From an uncultured Clostridia bacterium (GTDB taxonomy: Bacteria > Bacillota > Clostridia > CAKSNL01 > HGM11501): 64,000 nt of DNA. The stretch's first letter is position 1; each line of letters starts with the position of its first letter. Under the pieces are notes generated by a model. The model was not told where the DNA came from, ran no database searches, and saw only the letters and a program-made list of their open reading frames with translations. Location of the stretch: assembly GCA_934476235.1 (NCBI GenBank), contig CAKSNL010000009.1, positions 1-64,000 on the forward strand, in the 5' to 3' direction. Below, piece after piece: positions 31,214-40,014 of the stretch. A program made the position numbers and the translations under genes.

Positions 31214-33082
31214 TTATGCTCTTTCCGCCTGGACAAGCTTTTCTATATTTTCCTTTATTGAGTCAAGAGAGGGTTTATCCGAAAGAAGAGCCGATATTCC
31301 GCCTTCCGGAGCATAGAGCTCGAATATCTCCACCGTGTTTTCGTCTTTTAAAAGCTCCGCCGGAAGATAGAGCGTTTCCTGCGGTCCTATATTCCAATAA
31401 CGCCCCAGGTTAAAGCCGTTCACGAATACAAAGCCTTTCGTTCCGCCCGCAACCTTCAAAAATGTGTCCGCCTTTTCGTCGGCGGAAAATGTTCCCCTGT
31501 AAAACGCCGGGGTGTTCTTTTGCGGCTTTTCGCCGTACATAACATTTTCAAGGCTCTTAAACGGCAGTGAATAGATCGTCCAGTTCATAACCGACGAAAA
31601 ATCGTGAAGTGTTGTTCCGGCGGGCGAGATTCTGTCCATATGAACAGTATGCGTAATGCCCTTCCGGTCGTACGCCATTTTATAGCCGTAGCATATCCGC
31701 CCCATATTTTCAACGAGTATCGAAAGCGTCATCCCCTCCTCCGGAACGGTGAAGCGGATATCACTTTCCCTGTCTCTGTACATTGTGCCGATATATTCGC
31801 CGTTTTTATATACCGTGGCGCGGTCGCGCAGCTCATCAATCTTAAGGGCACGCTCGAAATCGTCCGTGTGCTCCAAAAAGGTCTCATAAAGAATAAATCC
31901 GTAGCCCTGGGAAATCTCCTCCATCGTTTTCGGCACCTTTGAAAAAAGCTTTTTCTCGGCAACGCTCTCCTTCTGCGAAAGAAATGCACCGCAAAGCTTC
32001 ATAGGTATTTTGCCGTAGGACGCGGTTTTGACTTTTAAGGGCTCCTCATCGGCAATCGGCTTTCCGAGGTGCTCCGCGAGAACCTTTTTAAGGGCATAAT
32101 ACTTTTGTGTCGGCTCGCCGTATTCGGTGAGAGGCGCGTCAACATCATAGCTCGTGGCGTACGGAATGTACCTGATACGCGCGTTTCTCACGTCCGCGCG
32201 GTATTGACCTGAAAGTGCACCGTTTAAAAAGCCGAAATTCGTGCCGCCGGCAAACATATAAAAATTCACAAAATAGCCGCGCTCCAAGCTGTTTTTATAG
32301 TGGCGCACCGCTTCCTCGGTGCTCTGTCTGTTGAAAACTCCGCCCCATTGCTGGGCGCAGCCCGCCCACTGTTCCGAGACCATGTGCGGTTTTTTCCCGC
32401 CGAAGCTGTCCGTCACCGATTTTGCCTCCTCGGTGCCCTCCCGTGTGTCGATAGCAGACCACAATTCCTTAAGTGAGCCCCAGGTGATATGCTTTTTCTC
32501 CGGTCCGTTGGCGGTGTAAAGCGGTACATCGACACCCTCGTCAACAAGCATCTGTGCCATTTTTCTTATGTAGTCCGTGTCGTTCCCGTATGAGCCGTAT
32601 TCATTTTCGACGGCGACGGCGATGATAGGACCGCCGTTCGTGGAAAGCAGCGGAACAAATTCACGGCACAGTCTTTTTGTATAGCGCTCGACGTACGGCA
32701 TATAGCTTTCGTCCAGGCAGCGTATCTTTACATCTGCATTTTTCAAAAGCCACCAGGGCAGACCTCCGAAATCCCATTCTGAGCACATATAAGGCGACGG
32801 GCGCAAAAGTACGTAAAGTCCCTCCTCCCCGCACATACGGATAAAGGCAGCAAGGTCCAGATTGCCCGAAAAGTCAAACTGTCCCTCCTGCGGCTCATGA
32901 AGGTTCCAGGGCACATAGGTCTGCACACAGGTAAGCCCGAAATCCTTCATCAGTTTTAAGCGGCGGCGCCAGCCTTCCTTGAAAAAACGGAAATAATGCA
33001 TATCGCCCGAGGCGAGGTAAAAGTTCCGCCCGCCGAGCGTCAATCCGTTTTCCCCGAGCACAAGCTTTTGTGAATTATTCAT
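31214..33082 (-). CDS. Beta-galactosidase, GH35
   Basis: A 622-residue glycoside hydrolase family 35 enzyme without a signal peptide, hence cytoplasmic. The N-terminal TIM barrel has GDMHYFRFFKEGWRRRL, a likely acid/base at Glu161 in AVENEYGSYG and the nucleophile at Glu237 in HMVSEQWAG. Two beta-sandwich domains follow, with FVNGFNLGRYWNIGPQETLY in the last. It removes terminal beta-galactose. It faces the sugar-acid operon, which suggests imported oligosaccharides carrying galactose and uronic acid. No transporter is encoded nearby. Confidence 0.95.
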   Translation of the reverse strand: MNNSQKLVLGENGLTLGGRNFYLASGDMHYFRFFKEGWRRRLKLMKDFGLTCVQTYVPWNLHEPQEGQFDFSGNLDLAAFIRMCGEEGLYVLLRPSPYMCSEWDFGGLPWWLLKNADVKIRCLDESYMPYVERYTKRLCREFVPLLSTNGGPIIAVAVENEYGSYGNDTDYIRKMAQMLVDEGVDVPLYTANGPEKKHITWGSLKELWSAIDTREGTEEAKSVTDSFGGKKPHMVSEQWAGCAQQWGGVFNRQSTEEAVRHYKNSLERGYFVNFYMFAGGTNFGFLNGALSGQYRADVRNARIRYIPYATSYDVDAPLTEYGEPTQKYYALKKVLAEHLGKPIADEEPLKVKTASYGKIPMKLCGAFLSQKESVAEKKLFSKVPKTMEEISQGYGFILYETFLEHTDDFERALKIDELRDRATVYKNGEYIGTMYRDRESDIRFTVPEEGMTLSILVENMGRICYGYKMAYDRKGITHTVHMDRISPAGTTLHDFSSVMNWTIYSLPFKSLENVMYGEKPQKNTPAFYRGTFSADEKADTFLKVAGGTKGFVFVNGFNLGRYWNIGPQETLYLPAELLKDENTVEIFELYAPEGGISALLSDKPSLDSIKENIEKLVQAERA

Positions 33083-33105
33083 TGTTATCTCCCCCTTTTA
33101 ACTAT

Positions 33106-33167
33106 ATTGTACCTTACCTGTCTGCCAAAATCAATCATAATGTTTTGCTTTTTGCAATGCGCAAAAA
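33106..33167 (-). promoter_or_regulatory. GH35 promoter with upstream palindrome
   Basis: Minus strand: TTGATT (33129-33134), 17 nt, TACAAT (33106-33111). Just upstream lies TTTTTGC AATGC GCAAAAA (33149-33167), a perfect 7-bp inverted repeat. A regulator site is likely, but the regulator is not known. Confidence 0.6.
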
Positions 33168-33286
33168 TTGTATAGTCCAAAAACAAAAGCAAGCAGTAAC
33201 GCAGTTTTTGAAGTGTTCGCTATAATAAAATTGCTTTTTTATTGGAAATTGCCGGCACCGGTTTGACTGCGGCAATTTGGACAAGT

Positions 33287-33320
33287 AAAAAAGAGCAGTC
33301 GGTTTTGACTGCTCTTTTTT
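33287..33320 (-). terminator. Terminator of the S10-spc-alpha supercluster
   Basis: AAAAAAGAGCAGTC GGTTTT GACTGCTCTTTTTT, perfect 14-bp stem, 13 nt beyond the rplQ stop. A second hairpin (AAATTGCCG/CGGCAATTT, 33246-33278) lies further downstream. Confidence 0.92.
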
Positions 33321-33332
33321 AAGTATTTCCGA

Positions 33333-33677
33333 TTAGTCTACCAGTTCGATAATGGCAGTAGGAGCCGCGTCTCCGCGCCTTACTCCGCCCTTATAAATTC
33401 TGGTGTAACCACCGTTGCGTTCTGCATACTTGGGAGCGATCGTATCGAAAAGCTTCTTTACAACGTCCTCGCTCTCAATAAAGCTGAGCGCCTGTCTTCT
33501 GGTATGAAGAGTGTTCTTCTTACCTAAAGTAATCATTTTTTCAGCGATACTGCGTACTTCTTTTGCACGTGCCTCCGTTGTCACGATCTTTCCGTTATCG
33601 AGAAGAGATGTAACAAGATTCTTAAGCATTGCAATTCTGACATCGGTCTTGCGACCTAATTTTCTTGTACCGGGCAT
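33333..33677 (-). CDS. rplQ: 50S ribosomal protein L17
   Basis: 114 residues. Starts MPGTRKLGRKTDVRIAMLKN and ends with the GGYTRIYKGGVRRGDAAP segment typical of L17, which lies near the peptide exit tunnel. It is the last gene of the supercluster, 12 nt after rpoA, and is closed by a strong terminator. No ecfA, ecfT or truA genes follow, unlike many Firmicutes. Confidence 0.98.
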   Translation of the reverse strand: MPGTRKLGRKTDVRIAMLKNLVTSLLDNGKIVTTEARAKEVRSIAEKMITLGKKNTLHTRRQALSFIESEDVVKKLFDTIAPKYAERNGGYTRIYKGGVRRGDAAPTAIIELVD

Positions 33678-33689
33678 CTAACGCACCTC

Positions 33690-34640
33690 CTATTCTTCTT
33701 CGGACGCGAGCGAAAGTCCCAGACCGTGAAGCTTATTGATAACTTCCTCCAAAGACTTGCGTCCTAAGTTTCTGACCTTCATCATATCCTCGTCCGTTCT
33801 CGCGATAAGATCCTCAACAGTATTGATACCTGCTCTCTTTAAGCAATTGTAGGAGCGAACCGAAAGGTCGAGCTCTTCAATCGTCATTTCAAGGAGCTTG
33901 CTCTGACTTGTCGCGGTCTTTTCTACCATGATTTCGGTATTCTTCGCGTCGTCAGACAGATCTATGAACAGATTAAGATGTTCGTTTAATATCTTTGCAC
34001 CTAAAGATATTGCTTCGTTGGGAGTGAGAGTACCGTTTGTCCATACTTCAAGGGTGAGCTTGTCGTAGTCGGTTATCTGTCCCACACGAGTATTCTCAAC
34101 ATAATAGTTAACCTTAGGCACCGGAGTGTAAATGGAGTCCACACTGATAAGACCGATTATGGGCTGCTGATTTATCTTGTTGCGCTCAGCGCTTACATAG
34201 CCGCGTCCCTTTCCGATAGTGATTTCCATATACAGTTTTGCGTCCTCGTTAAGAGTTGCAATGTGGAGATCGCCGTTGATTATCTCAACGTCGCTGTCGT
34301 GCTTAATGTCGGCAGCGGTTATCTCCTGTTCACCCTTAGCGTCTATATAAATAGTTTTAGGACCTTCCCCGTGGAGCTTTACTATAAGCTGCTTGATGTT
34401 GATTATGATATCCGTTACATCCTCTTTAACTCCGTTGATCGTGGAGAATTCATGCAAAACCCCGTCGATCTTGACTGATGTTGCGGCAACACCGGGAAGC
34501 GATGATAAAAGAATTCTTCTCAAAGAATTTCCCAAAGTTGTGCCGTAGCCTCTCTCTAAAGGCTCTACAACAAACTTTCCGTAGGTTTTCTCATCGTTAA
34601 GCTCTACACAGCTTATTTTGGGCTTTTCTATTTCTATCAT
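33690..34640 (-). CDS. rpoA: RNA polymerase alpha subunit
   Basis: 316 residues. The N-terminal dimerisation domain has GYGTTLGNSLRRILLSSLPG. After a flexible linker comes the C-terminal domain (about 245-316) with SVRSYNCLKRAGINTVEDL and MKVRNLGRKSLEEV, which contacts UP elements and activators such as the AraC proteins of this genome. I start at MIEIEKPKI, 11 nt after GGAGG; the GTG three codons earlier is only 2 nt from the site. Confidence 0.98.
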   Translation of the reverse strand: MIEIEKPKISCVELNDEKTYGKFVVEPLERGYGTTLGNSLRRILLSSLPGVAATSVKIDGVLHEFSTINGVKEDVTDIIINIKQLIVKLHGEGPKTIYIDAKGEQEITAADIKHDSDVEIINGDLHIATLNEDAKLYMEITIGKGRGYVSAERNKINQQPIIGLISVDSIYTPVPKVNYYVENTRVGQITDYDKLTLEVWTNGTLTPNEAISLGAKILNEHLNLFIDLSDDAKNTEIMVEKTATSQSKLLEMTIEELDLSVRSYNCLKRAGINTVEDLIARTDEDMMKVRNLGRKSLEEVINKLHGLGLSLASEEE

Positions 34641-34693
34641 GATAAGCACTACCTCCCTTTAATTTTATTAATTTTACAATGAGGGAGCAAATC

Positions 34694-35320
34694 TTACTTG
34701 GAGTACAACTCAACAATAAGAGTTTCCTCGATGGGAAGATCGATATCCTCACGGTCAGCAAGGCTTACAACCTTACCTGTAAGTGTGTTCTTATCTAAAT
34801 CAAGCCACTTGGGAACTATTCTCGATTCTGTGGACTCCAGGATAGACTTGAAATGCTCATTCGACTTGCACTTGTCCGTTACAGCGATAACGTCGCCGGG
34901 CTTAACAAGAAGGGAAGGAATGTTTACCTTCTTGCCGTTAAGCGTGAACTGTGCGTGGAGAACCAGCTGACGAGCCTCTGCTCTCGAAGTTCCGAAGCCG
35001 AGTCTGTAAACAACGTTATCAAGTCTTGACTCAAGAACCTTAAGAAGGTTTTCACCGGTGATACCGGCCATGTGGTTAGCCTTGTCAAAGTACTCTCTGA
35101 ACTGCTTCTCCAGAACGCCGTAAAATCTCTTAGCTTTCTGCTTTTCACGAAGCTGCATGCCGTACTCGGACATTTTCTTTCTGTTCTGACCGTGCTGACC
35201 GGGCGCAAAGTTTCTTCTGTCAATAGCGCACTTACCGGTATAGCATCTGTCACCCTTTAAAAACAATTTCTGACCTTCACGACGGCAAAGCTTGCACGCC
35301 GCACCAATATATCTTGCCAT
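34694..35320 (-). CDS. rpsD: 30S ribosomal protein S4
   Basis: 208 residues, primary 16S rRNA binder that nucleates 30S assembly. It has the zinc-type N-terminus with four cysteines (GAACKLCRREGQKLFLKGDRC and CYTGKCA). The S4 RNA-binding domain has LESRLDNVVYRLGFGTSRAE and ARQLVLHAQF. In many bacteria S4 represses translation of the alpha operon. It lies between rpsK and rpoA in the normal order. Confidence 0.98.
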   Translation of the reverse strand: MARYIGAACKLCRREGQKLFLKGDRCYTGKCAIDRRNFAPGQHGQNRKKMSEYGMQLREKQKAKRFYGVLEKQFREYFDKANHMAGITGENLLKVLESRLDNVVYRLGFGTSRAEARQLVLHAQFTLNGKKVNIPSLLVKPGDVIAVTDKCKSNEHFKSILESTESRIVPKWLDLDKNTLTGKVVSLADREDIDLPIEETLIVELYSK

Positions 35321-35337
35321 TTAACTTCACCTCCAAA

Positions 35338-35739
35338 TCAAACTCTTCTGCGCTTGGGCGGACGGCATCCATTGTGAGGAATGGGTGTAACGTCCTTAAT
35401 CAAACTGATCTCAAGACCAGCCGCCTGAAGAGCTCGAATTGCAGCTTCTCTGCCTGCGCCGGGTCCCTTAACATATACTTCTACAGTCTTAAGACCATGC
35501 TCCATAGCAGCCTTTGCCGCTGTCTCAGCAGCAGTCTGAGCTGCGAAAGGAGTGCTCTTCTTTGAACCGCGGAATCCTAATCCGCCCGCACTTGCCCAGG
35601 AAATCGCATTTCCGGCAGTGTCGGTTATTGTAACGATCGTGTTATTAAATGTTGAGCTGATATGAACGGCGCCGCGCTCGATATTCTTGCGCTCTTTGCG
35701 TCTTCTTACAGCCTTCTTAGCTACAACAGTCTTAGCCAT
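35338..35739 (-). CDS. rpsK: 30S ribosomal protein S11
   Basis: 133 residues. Signature parts: AVHISSTFNNTIVTITDTAG, GLGFRGSKKSTPFAAQ, KGPGAGREAAIRAL and the C-terminal TPIPHNGCRPPKRRRV. It lines the platform of the 30S subunit. It follows rpsM by 21 nt. Confidence 0.98.
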   Translation of the reverse strand: MAKTVVAKKAVRRRKERKNIERGAVHISSTFNNTIVTITDTAGNAISWASAGGLGFRGSKKSTPFAAQTAAETAAKAAMEHGLKTVEVYVKGPGAGREAAIRALQAAGLEISLIKDVTPIPHNGCRPPKRRRV

Positions 35740-35760
35740 AAAAATTATCCTCCCTTACTC

Positions 35761-36132
35761 TTATTTCTTTTTGTTCGCCATGGTCTTTCTGGGACCTTTT
35801 CTGGTACGAGCATTCGTTTTGGTACGCTGACCTCTTACGGGAAGACCTTTTCTGTGTCTTGTTCCTCTGTAGCAGCCGATCTCAACGAGTCTCTTAATGT
35901 CGAGAGCCATGTCGCGTCTCAAATCACCTTCGACTTTATATTCGTCTCCGCCGATTATCTCTCTGATCTTCGCAACGTCGTCGTCCGAAAGATCCTTTAC
36001 TCTGATGTCGGGGTTTACGCCTGCCTTGTTAAGGATCTCCATTGCAGTTGAACGACCTATACCGTAAATAGCGGTAAGACCAATTTCAATACGCTTTTCT
36101 CTCGGTAAATCTACACCGGCAATTCTAGCCAT
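35761..36132 (-). CDS. rpsM: 30S ribosomal protein S13
   Basis: 123 residues. Starts MARIAGVDLPREKRIEIGLT, with the helix-two-turn-helix IYGIGRSTAMEILNKAG, and ends with the basic RGQRTKTNARTRKGPRKT tail that touches P-site tRNA. Normal place after rpmJ. Confidence 0.98.
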   Translation of the reverse strand: MARIAGVDLPREKRIEIGLTAIYGIGRSTAMEILNKAGVNPDIRVKDLSDDDVAKIREIIGGDEYKVEGDLRRDMALDIKRLVEIGCYRGTRHRKGLPVRGQRTKTNARTRKGPRKTMANKKK

Positions 36133-36176
36133 TTAACTTACACCTCCTGCTTTCGCATTAATTAATTTAGGGGCAA

Positions 36177-36290
36177 TCAGCCCTGTTTCTGTTTATGTTT
36201 GGGATTTTCGCAGATGACCATTATTTTGCCTTTTCTCTTAATGATCTTGCACTTTTCACATATGGGTTTTACAGAAGGTCTGACCTTCAT
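36177..36290 (-). CDS. rpmJ: 50S ribosomal protein L36
   Basis: A 37-residue protein, read directly: it begins MKVRPSVKPICEKCKIIKRK and ends with KHKQKQG. It is the zinc type, with the CxxC pair in ICEKCKI and further ligands Cys and His in VICENPKHKQ. It lies between infA and rpsM in the standard order, 29 nt after infA. Confidence 0.97.
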   Translation of the reverse strand: MKVRPSVKPICEKCKIIKRKGKIMVICENPKHKQKQG

Positions 36291-36319
36291 CTAAAATCAT
36301 TCCTTTCTTGCGGGAGAGC

Positions 36320-36538
36320 TTATTTGTCTCTCCAGGTTATACGCCCCTGCGTAAGGTCGTAAGGAGATATCTCTATCTTGACCTTATCACCCGGGAATAT
36401 CTTTATAAAATTCATCCTGAGTTTTCCTGAAATGTGGGCAAGCACTGTGTGTCCGTTCGGCAGCTCTACCTTAAACATAGCGTTCGGGAGCGCCTCCGTG
36501 ACCGTGCCTTCAAACTCAATTACATCATCTTTAGCCAA
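36320..36538 (-). CDS. infA: Translation initiation factor IF-1
   Basis: 72 residues, a single OB fold: MAKDDVIEFEGTVTEALPNA, NGHTVLAHISGKLRMNFI and GDKVKIEISPYDLTQGRI. It blocks the A site during initiation. Its start overlaps the end of the KOW protein gene by 8 nt, so the two are coupled. Confidence 0.98.
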   Translation of the reverse strand: MAKDDVIEFEGTVTEALPNAMFKVELPNGHTVLAHISGKLRMNFIKIFPGDKVKIEISPYDLTQGRITWRDK

Positions 36539-36818
36539 GGCTTTCTACCTCCTTTACTCCGAGCGACGCTTTAAACTTTGCGATCTCGCGCTTAATGATC
36601 CTGTTGGTTAACATTTCTTTGTTTCCGATCATTTGTGCTATACGTTCGCTCCGTGCCCCTGTCAGAGTCACATGTCTGATCTTTTTCCTCTTCGGCTTTT
36701 CACACTTTCTCACTCTTCCGTCTGCCAGAAGGCAATACCCGTCCGTTACGTCTAAAACGGCTAAGCATCTGCCTTTATCCCGTCCGGCAGCCGAAACGAC
36801 AATATCTCCGGTCTGCAT
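36531..36818 (-). CDS. KOW domain RNA-binding protein, L14e-like
   Basis: A 95-residue protein with an N-terminal KOW motif (TGDIVVSAAGRDKGRCLAVL) resembling eukaryotic ribosomal L14e/L6e, followed by a basic linker (RKCEKPKRKKIRHV) and a helical tail. In Firmicutes it is found exactly here, between map and infA. It is thought to bind ribosomal RNA, but its task is not settled. It starts 12 nt after map. Confidence 0.88.
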   Translation of the reverse strand: MQTGDIVVSAAGRDKGRCLAVLDVTDGYCLLADGRVRKCEKPKRKKIRHVTLTGARSERIAQMIGNKEMLTNRIIKREIAKFKASLGVKEVESLG

Positions 36819-36829
36819 AAGCCTTCTTC

Positions 36830-37579
36830 TTATACAAGGGTCAGAAGAACCGGTCCGTCATGTGTGATGGCAAGGGTATTTTCATAGTGAGCCGCAAGCT
36901 TACCGTCCGCCGTCACCGTCGTCCACCCGTCGGAAAGCGTCTTTATCTTATAGCTTCCCTGGGTGATCATCGGCTCAACGGCGATACACATTCCCTCGAC
37001 AAGGCGGATACCGTGACCCTCCCTGCCGTAGTTCGGAACGTCCGGCGCTTCGTGAAGGGCTCTGCCGACACCGTGACCGACCATTTCACGCACGACTCCG
37101 AATCCGAAGGACTCGGCATACTGCTGAACATGGTAGCCGATATCGCCGATCCTCATTCCGGGAACGGCATACTTAATGCCCTCGAAAAAGCTCTGACGTG
37201 TAACGTCTATAAGCTTCTGCGCCTCCTCGGAAATCTTCCCGACCGCGAATGTTCTTGCCGCATCGCTGTGATAGCCCCTTAAGTAAGAGCCCACATCGAC
37301 GCTCACTATGTCGCCTTCCTTCAAAACCCTGTCATGCGACGGAATTCCGTGAACGACAACTTCGTTTACCGAGATGCACGCCGCTGCCGGAAATCCGTTA
37401 TAGTTTTTGAAGGACGGTCTTGCTCCGTGATCTCTTATATACTTTTCAATCATGGAGTCGAGTTCTTTAGTGGTCATACCGGGCTGCACGCTTTCCTCAG
37501 CGAGGCGGAGCGCGCCGCCGGTTATCTGACCGCTTTCTCTCATTAACTCAATTTCAGATTCCGATTTGATTAAAATCAC
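36830..37579 (-). CDS. map: Methionine aminopeptidase, type I
   Basis: 249 residues. It removes the N-terminal Met from new proteins. The five metal ligands of the pita-bread fold can be seen in SVDVGSYLRGYHSDAART (two Asp), MVGHGVGRALHEAP (His), AVEPMITQGS (Glu) and HYENTLAI (Glu). The GTG start overlaps the adk TGA stop by 2 nt. GTG is accepted because family sequence begins at once (MILIKSESEIELMRESGQI). Confidence 0.97.
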   Translation of the reverse strand: MILIKSESEIELMRESGQITGGALRLAEESVQPGMTTKELDSMIEKYIRDHGARPSFKNYNGFPAAACISVNEVVVHGIPSHDRVLKEGDIVSVDVGSYLRGYHSDAARTFAVGKISEEAQKLIDVTRQSFFEGIKYAVPGMRIGDIGYHVQQYAESFGFGVVREMVGHGVGRALHEAPDVPNYGREGHGIRLVEGMCIAVEPMITQGSYKIKTLSDGWTTVTADGKLAAHYENTLAITHDGPVLLTLV

Positions 37580-38214
37580 TTTGTTTCACCCAGCGCTTTA
37601 AGCACTTCACGTCTGGTGTCGGCAAGGGCTTTCTGACTGTGAGCAGTCACCAGAAGATGAGCTTCCTCGTAATACTTTTTAAGAGGCTCGGTCGACTCAT
37701 GGTAAACTTCGAGCCTGTTTTTAATAGTCTCGGGCTTGTCATCATCTCTCGTGATAAGCTCGCCGCCGCATCTGTCGCAGATACCCTCTTTTTTCGGAGG
37801 ATGGTCCTCGATATGATACGATGCTCTGCACACTTTGCACTCTCTTCTTCCCGAAAGTCTTTCCAGAATCTCGTCATCCGAAAGCTCTATCGAAAGAACA
37901 TGGTCTATCTTAACGCCCATTTTATCGAGTGCTTTTGCCTGCTCGATCGTTCTGGGAAATCCGTCCAGGATAAAGCCGTTCTTGCAGTCCGGCTCCGCCA
38001 GACGGTTCTTCACCATGGAAACGACCGTTTCGTCAGGCAGCAGCATGCCCTTGTCAATTAATTCTTTAATCTTTTTTCCTTCGTCGCTGCCCGAGGCGAT
38101 AACGCCTCTTATTATGGCACCGGTGGAAATCTGCGGGATAGAGTATTTCTCGGAGAGAAATTCAGCCTGCGTTCCTTTACCGGCACCCGGAGGGCCTAAC
38201 ATTATAATTTTCAT
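37576..38214 (-). CDS. adk: Adenylate kinase, zinc lid type
   Basis: 212 residues. It equilibrates ATP, AMP and two ADP. The P-loop is MLGPPGAGKGTQAEFL. The lid has four cysteines (CKVCRASYH and CDRCGG), the zinc-binding form found in Gram-positive bacteria. GFPRTIEQA is the AMP-binding segment. The start MKIIMLG is preferred over a TTG seven codons upstream, although its ribosome site is weak. It follows secY by 24 nt. Confidence 0.97.
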   Translation of the reverse strand: MKIIMLGPPGAGKGTQAEFLSEKYSIPQISTGAIIRGVIASGSDEGKKIKELIDKGMLLPDETVVSMVKNRLAEPDCKNGFILDGFPRTIEQAKALDKMGVKIDHVLSIELSDDEILERLSGRRECKVCRASYHIEDHPPKKEGICDRCGGELITRDDDKPETIKNRLEVYHESTEPLKKYYEEAHLLVTAHSQKALADTRREVLKALGETK

Positions 38215-38238
38215 AATAAGCCGCCCTTTCGCCAAAGA

Positions 38239-39549
38239 TTACTCTAAGAATCCTTTATAATGTCTCATCATCAGCTGAGCCTCAACCTGCTTAACCGTTT
38301 CAAGCGCAACGCCTACAAGGATTAAGATAGAGGATCCGCCGATAAGTCCGATAGTTGAAAATGTGGGATAGATTATTCCGATAATTACGGGGACAACCGC
38401 AATTACGCTTAAGAATAACGCGCCCGCAAAGTTGATTTTGCCGAGAACCTTGCTGATGAAATCGCTGGTGGGTCTTCCGGGTCTGATACCGGGAATGAAA
38501 CCGCCGTTCTTCTTCATGTTGTTCGATATTTCAATCGGGTTGAAGCTTATCGAAGTATAGAAGTAAGTGAATGCGATTATCAGAAGGAAATAAAGAATTG
38601 CATATACCCAGCTTCCGTTCGAGAACACATCAACGATATTGGCAAGGAACGGGTGACCCGCGGTCTTTATCTCAGCCGCGCTGGTCTTACCTGTAAAGAG
38701 CTGAATAATCGTTGTGGGGAATGAGAGGATGGAGATAGCGAAGATGATGGGAAGCACGCCCGCCATAGCAACCTTTAACGGAATGTATGTGGACTGACCG
38801 CCGTACATCTTTCTTCCGGCAACTCTCTTTGAATACTGAACGGGAATTCTTCTTTCGCTCGAATCAAAGTATACAACAAATGTGATCATCGCAAGAGCGT
38901 ATACTATTATGAGGAGCTGGATCCACCACTGAGTAGCAAAGTCAAAGTTATTTGCAACTCTCTCAATGATGACGGGGATCCTTGCAACGATACCGATGAA
39001 GATAAGAAGCGAGATACCGTTTCCGATACCTTTATCGGTAATCTGCTCGCCAAGCCACATCGTGAATGCGGTACCTGCGGTAAGAGTGGTAACAATTATG
39101 AACCCGTCCATGAAGTTAACGCCGTTCTGTAAAAGTCCGTAATTGTTAAGAAGGAAATAGATTCCTATGCTCTGAATGAGCGCAAGACCGATAGTCACGA
39201 TTCTTGTGATGGACTGTATCTTTTTTCTGCCCTCTTCGCCTTCCTTCTGAAGGTTCTCAAGAGCAGGGATAGCTACTGCCAAAAGCTGCATTATAATGGA
39301 GCTGTTGATGTAGGGTGAGATACCCATCGCAAGAATTGTTGCCTGCGAGAACGCACCGCCAGAGAACAGGTCCATTATGGAAAACATATTGAAGCTGTCC
39401 TGCGTTGCGAGACCTTTGAGTATACCGGGCTGAAGACCCGGAACGGGGATTGCCGAACCGAATCTGAATACCACAAGCATAAAAAGTGTAAATAAGATTC
39501 TTTTTCTTAAATCAGGAAGTCTCCATGCGGCCTTTAAAGTATCTATCAC
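38239..39549 (-). CDS. secY: Preprotein translocase subunit SecY
   Basis: 436 residues with ten transmembrane helices, the channel of the Sec translocon. Signature parts are GSAIPVPGLQPGIL, the plug region FSGGAFSQATILAMGISPYI, GIVARIPVIIERV and the cytosolic loop with the conserved Arg in SERRIPVQYSKR. It starts with GTG directly next to the rplO stop, with GAGGTGA upstream. Confidence 0.98.
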   Translation of the reverse strand: MIDTLKAAWRLPDLRKRILFTLFMLVVFRFGSAIPVPGLQPGILKGLATQDSFNMFSIMDLFSGGAFSQATILAMGISPYINSSIIMQLLAVAIPALENLQKEGEEGRKKIQSITRIVTIGLALIQSIGIYFLLNNYGLLQNGVNFMDGFIIVTTLTAGTAFTMWLGEQITDKGIGNGISLLIFIGIVARIPVIIERVANNFDFATQWWIQLLIIVYALAMITFVVYFDSSERRIPVQYSKRVAGRKMYGGQSTYIPLKVAMAGVLPIIFAISILSFPTTIIQLFTGKTSAAEIKTAGHPFLANIVDVFSNGSWVYAILYFLLIIAFTYFYTSISFNPIEISNNMKKNGGFIPGIRPGRPTSDFISKVLGKINFAGALFLSVIAVVPVIIGIIYPTFSTIGLIGGSSILILVGVALETVKQVEAQLMMRHYKGFLE

Positions 39550-39990
39550 TTAGATCACCTCGGCCTTTCCGCCTGCAGCCGCGATTTTTTCGGCTGCCGA
39601 CTTTGTGAATCTTACTGCCTTTACGGTGATCTTCTTTGCGATCTCACCGCGGCCGAGAACTACAAGTCCGTCACAAGCCTTACTGATGATGCCCTTATCC
39701 TTGAGCTCTGTTACCGTAACAGTATCTCCGTCATTAAATGCGTTCAATACCTCAACATTGACCTGGCAATATTCCTTTGCATAAATGTTTGTGAAACCAC
39801 GCTTGGGAAGACGTCTCATAAGAGGCATCTGTCCGCCTTCGAAGCCGGGTCTTACGCCGCCGCCGCTTCTGGCATTCTGACCCTTATGGCCTCTGCCTGC
39901 GGTTTTGCCGTTGCCGCTTCCGTGACCTCTGCCCTTTCTCTTTGCTTCCTTGGTGCTTCCGGGAACAGGACTAAGCTCGTACAACTTCAT
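39550..39990 (-). CDS. rplO: 50S ribosomal protein L15
   Basis: 146 residues. The glycine- and lysine-rich N-terminal arm (KRKGRGHGSGNGKTAGRGHK, RPGFEGGQMPLMRRLPKRGF) reaches into 23S rRNA. The ATG at 39990 has GGAGG 8 nt upstream; a GTG three codons earlier is too close to it. Confidence 0.98.
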   Translation of the reverse strand: MKLYELSPVPGSTKEAKRKGRGHGSGNGKTAGRGHKGQNARSGGGVRPGFEGGQMPLMRRLPKRGFTNIYAKEYCQVNVEVLNAFNDGDTVTVTELKDKGIISKACDGLVVLGRGEIAKKITVKAVRFTKSAAEKIAAAGGKAEVI

Positions 39991-40014
39991 TTGCTGCACC
40001 TCCTTTTTCCTAAA

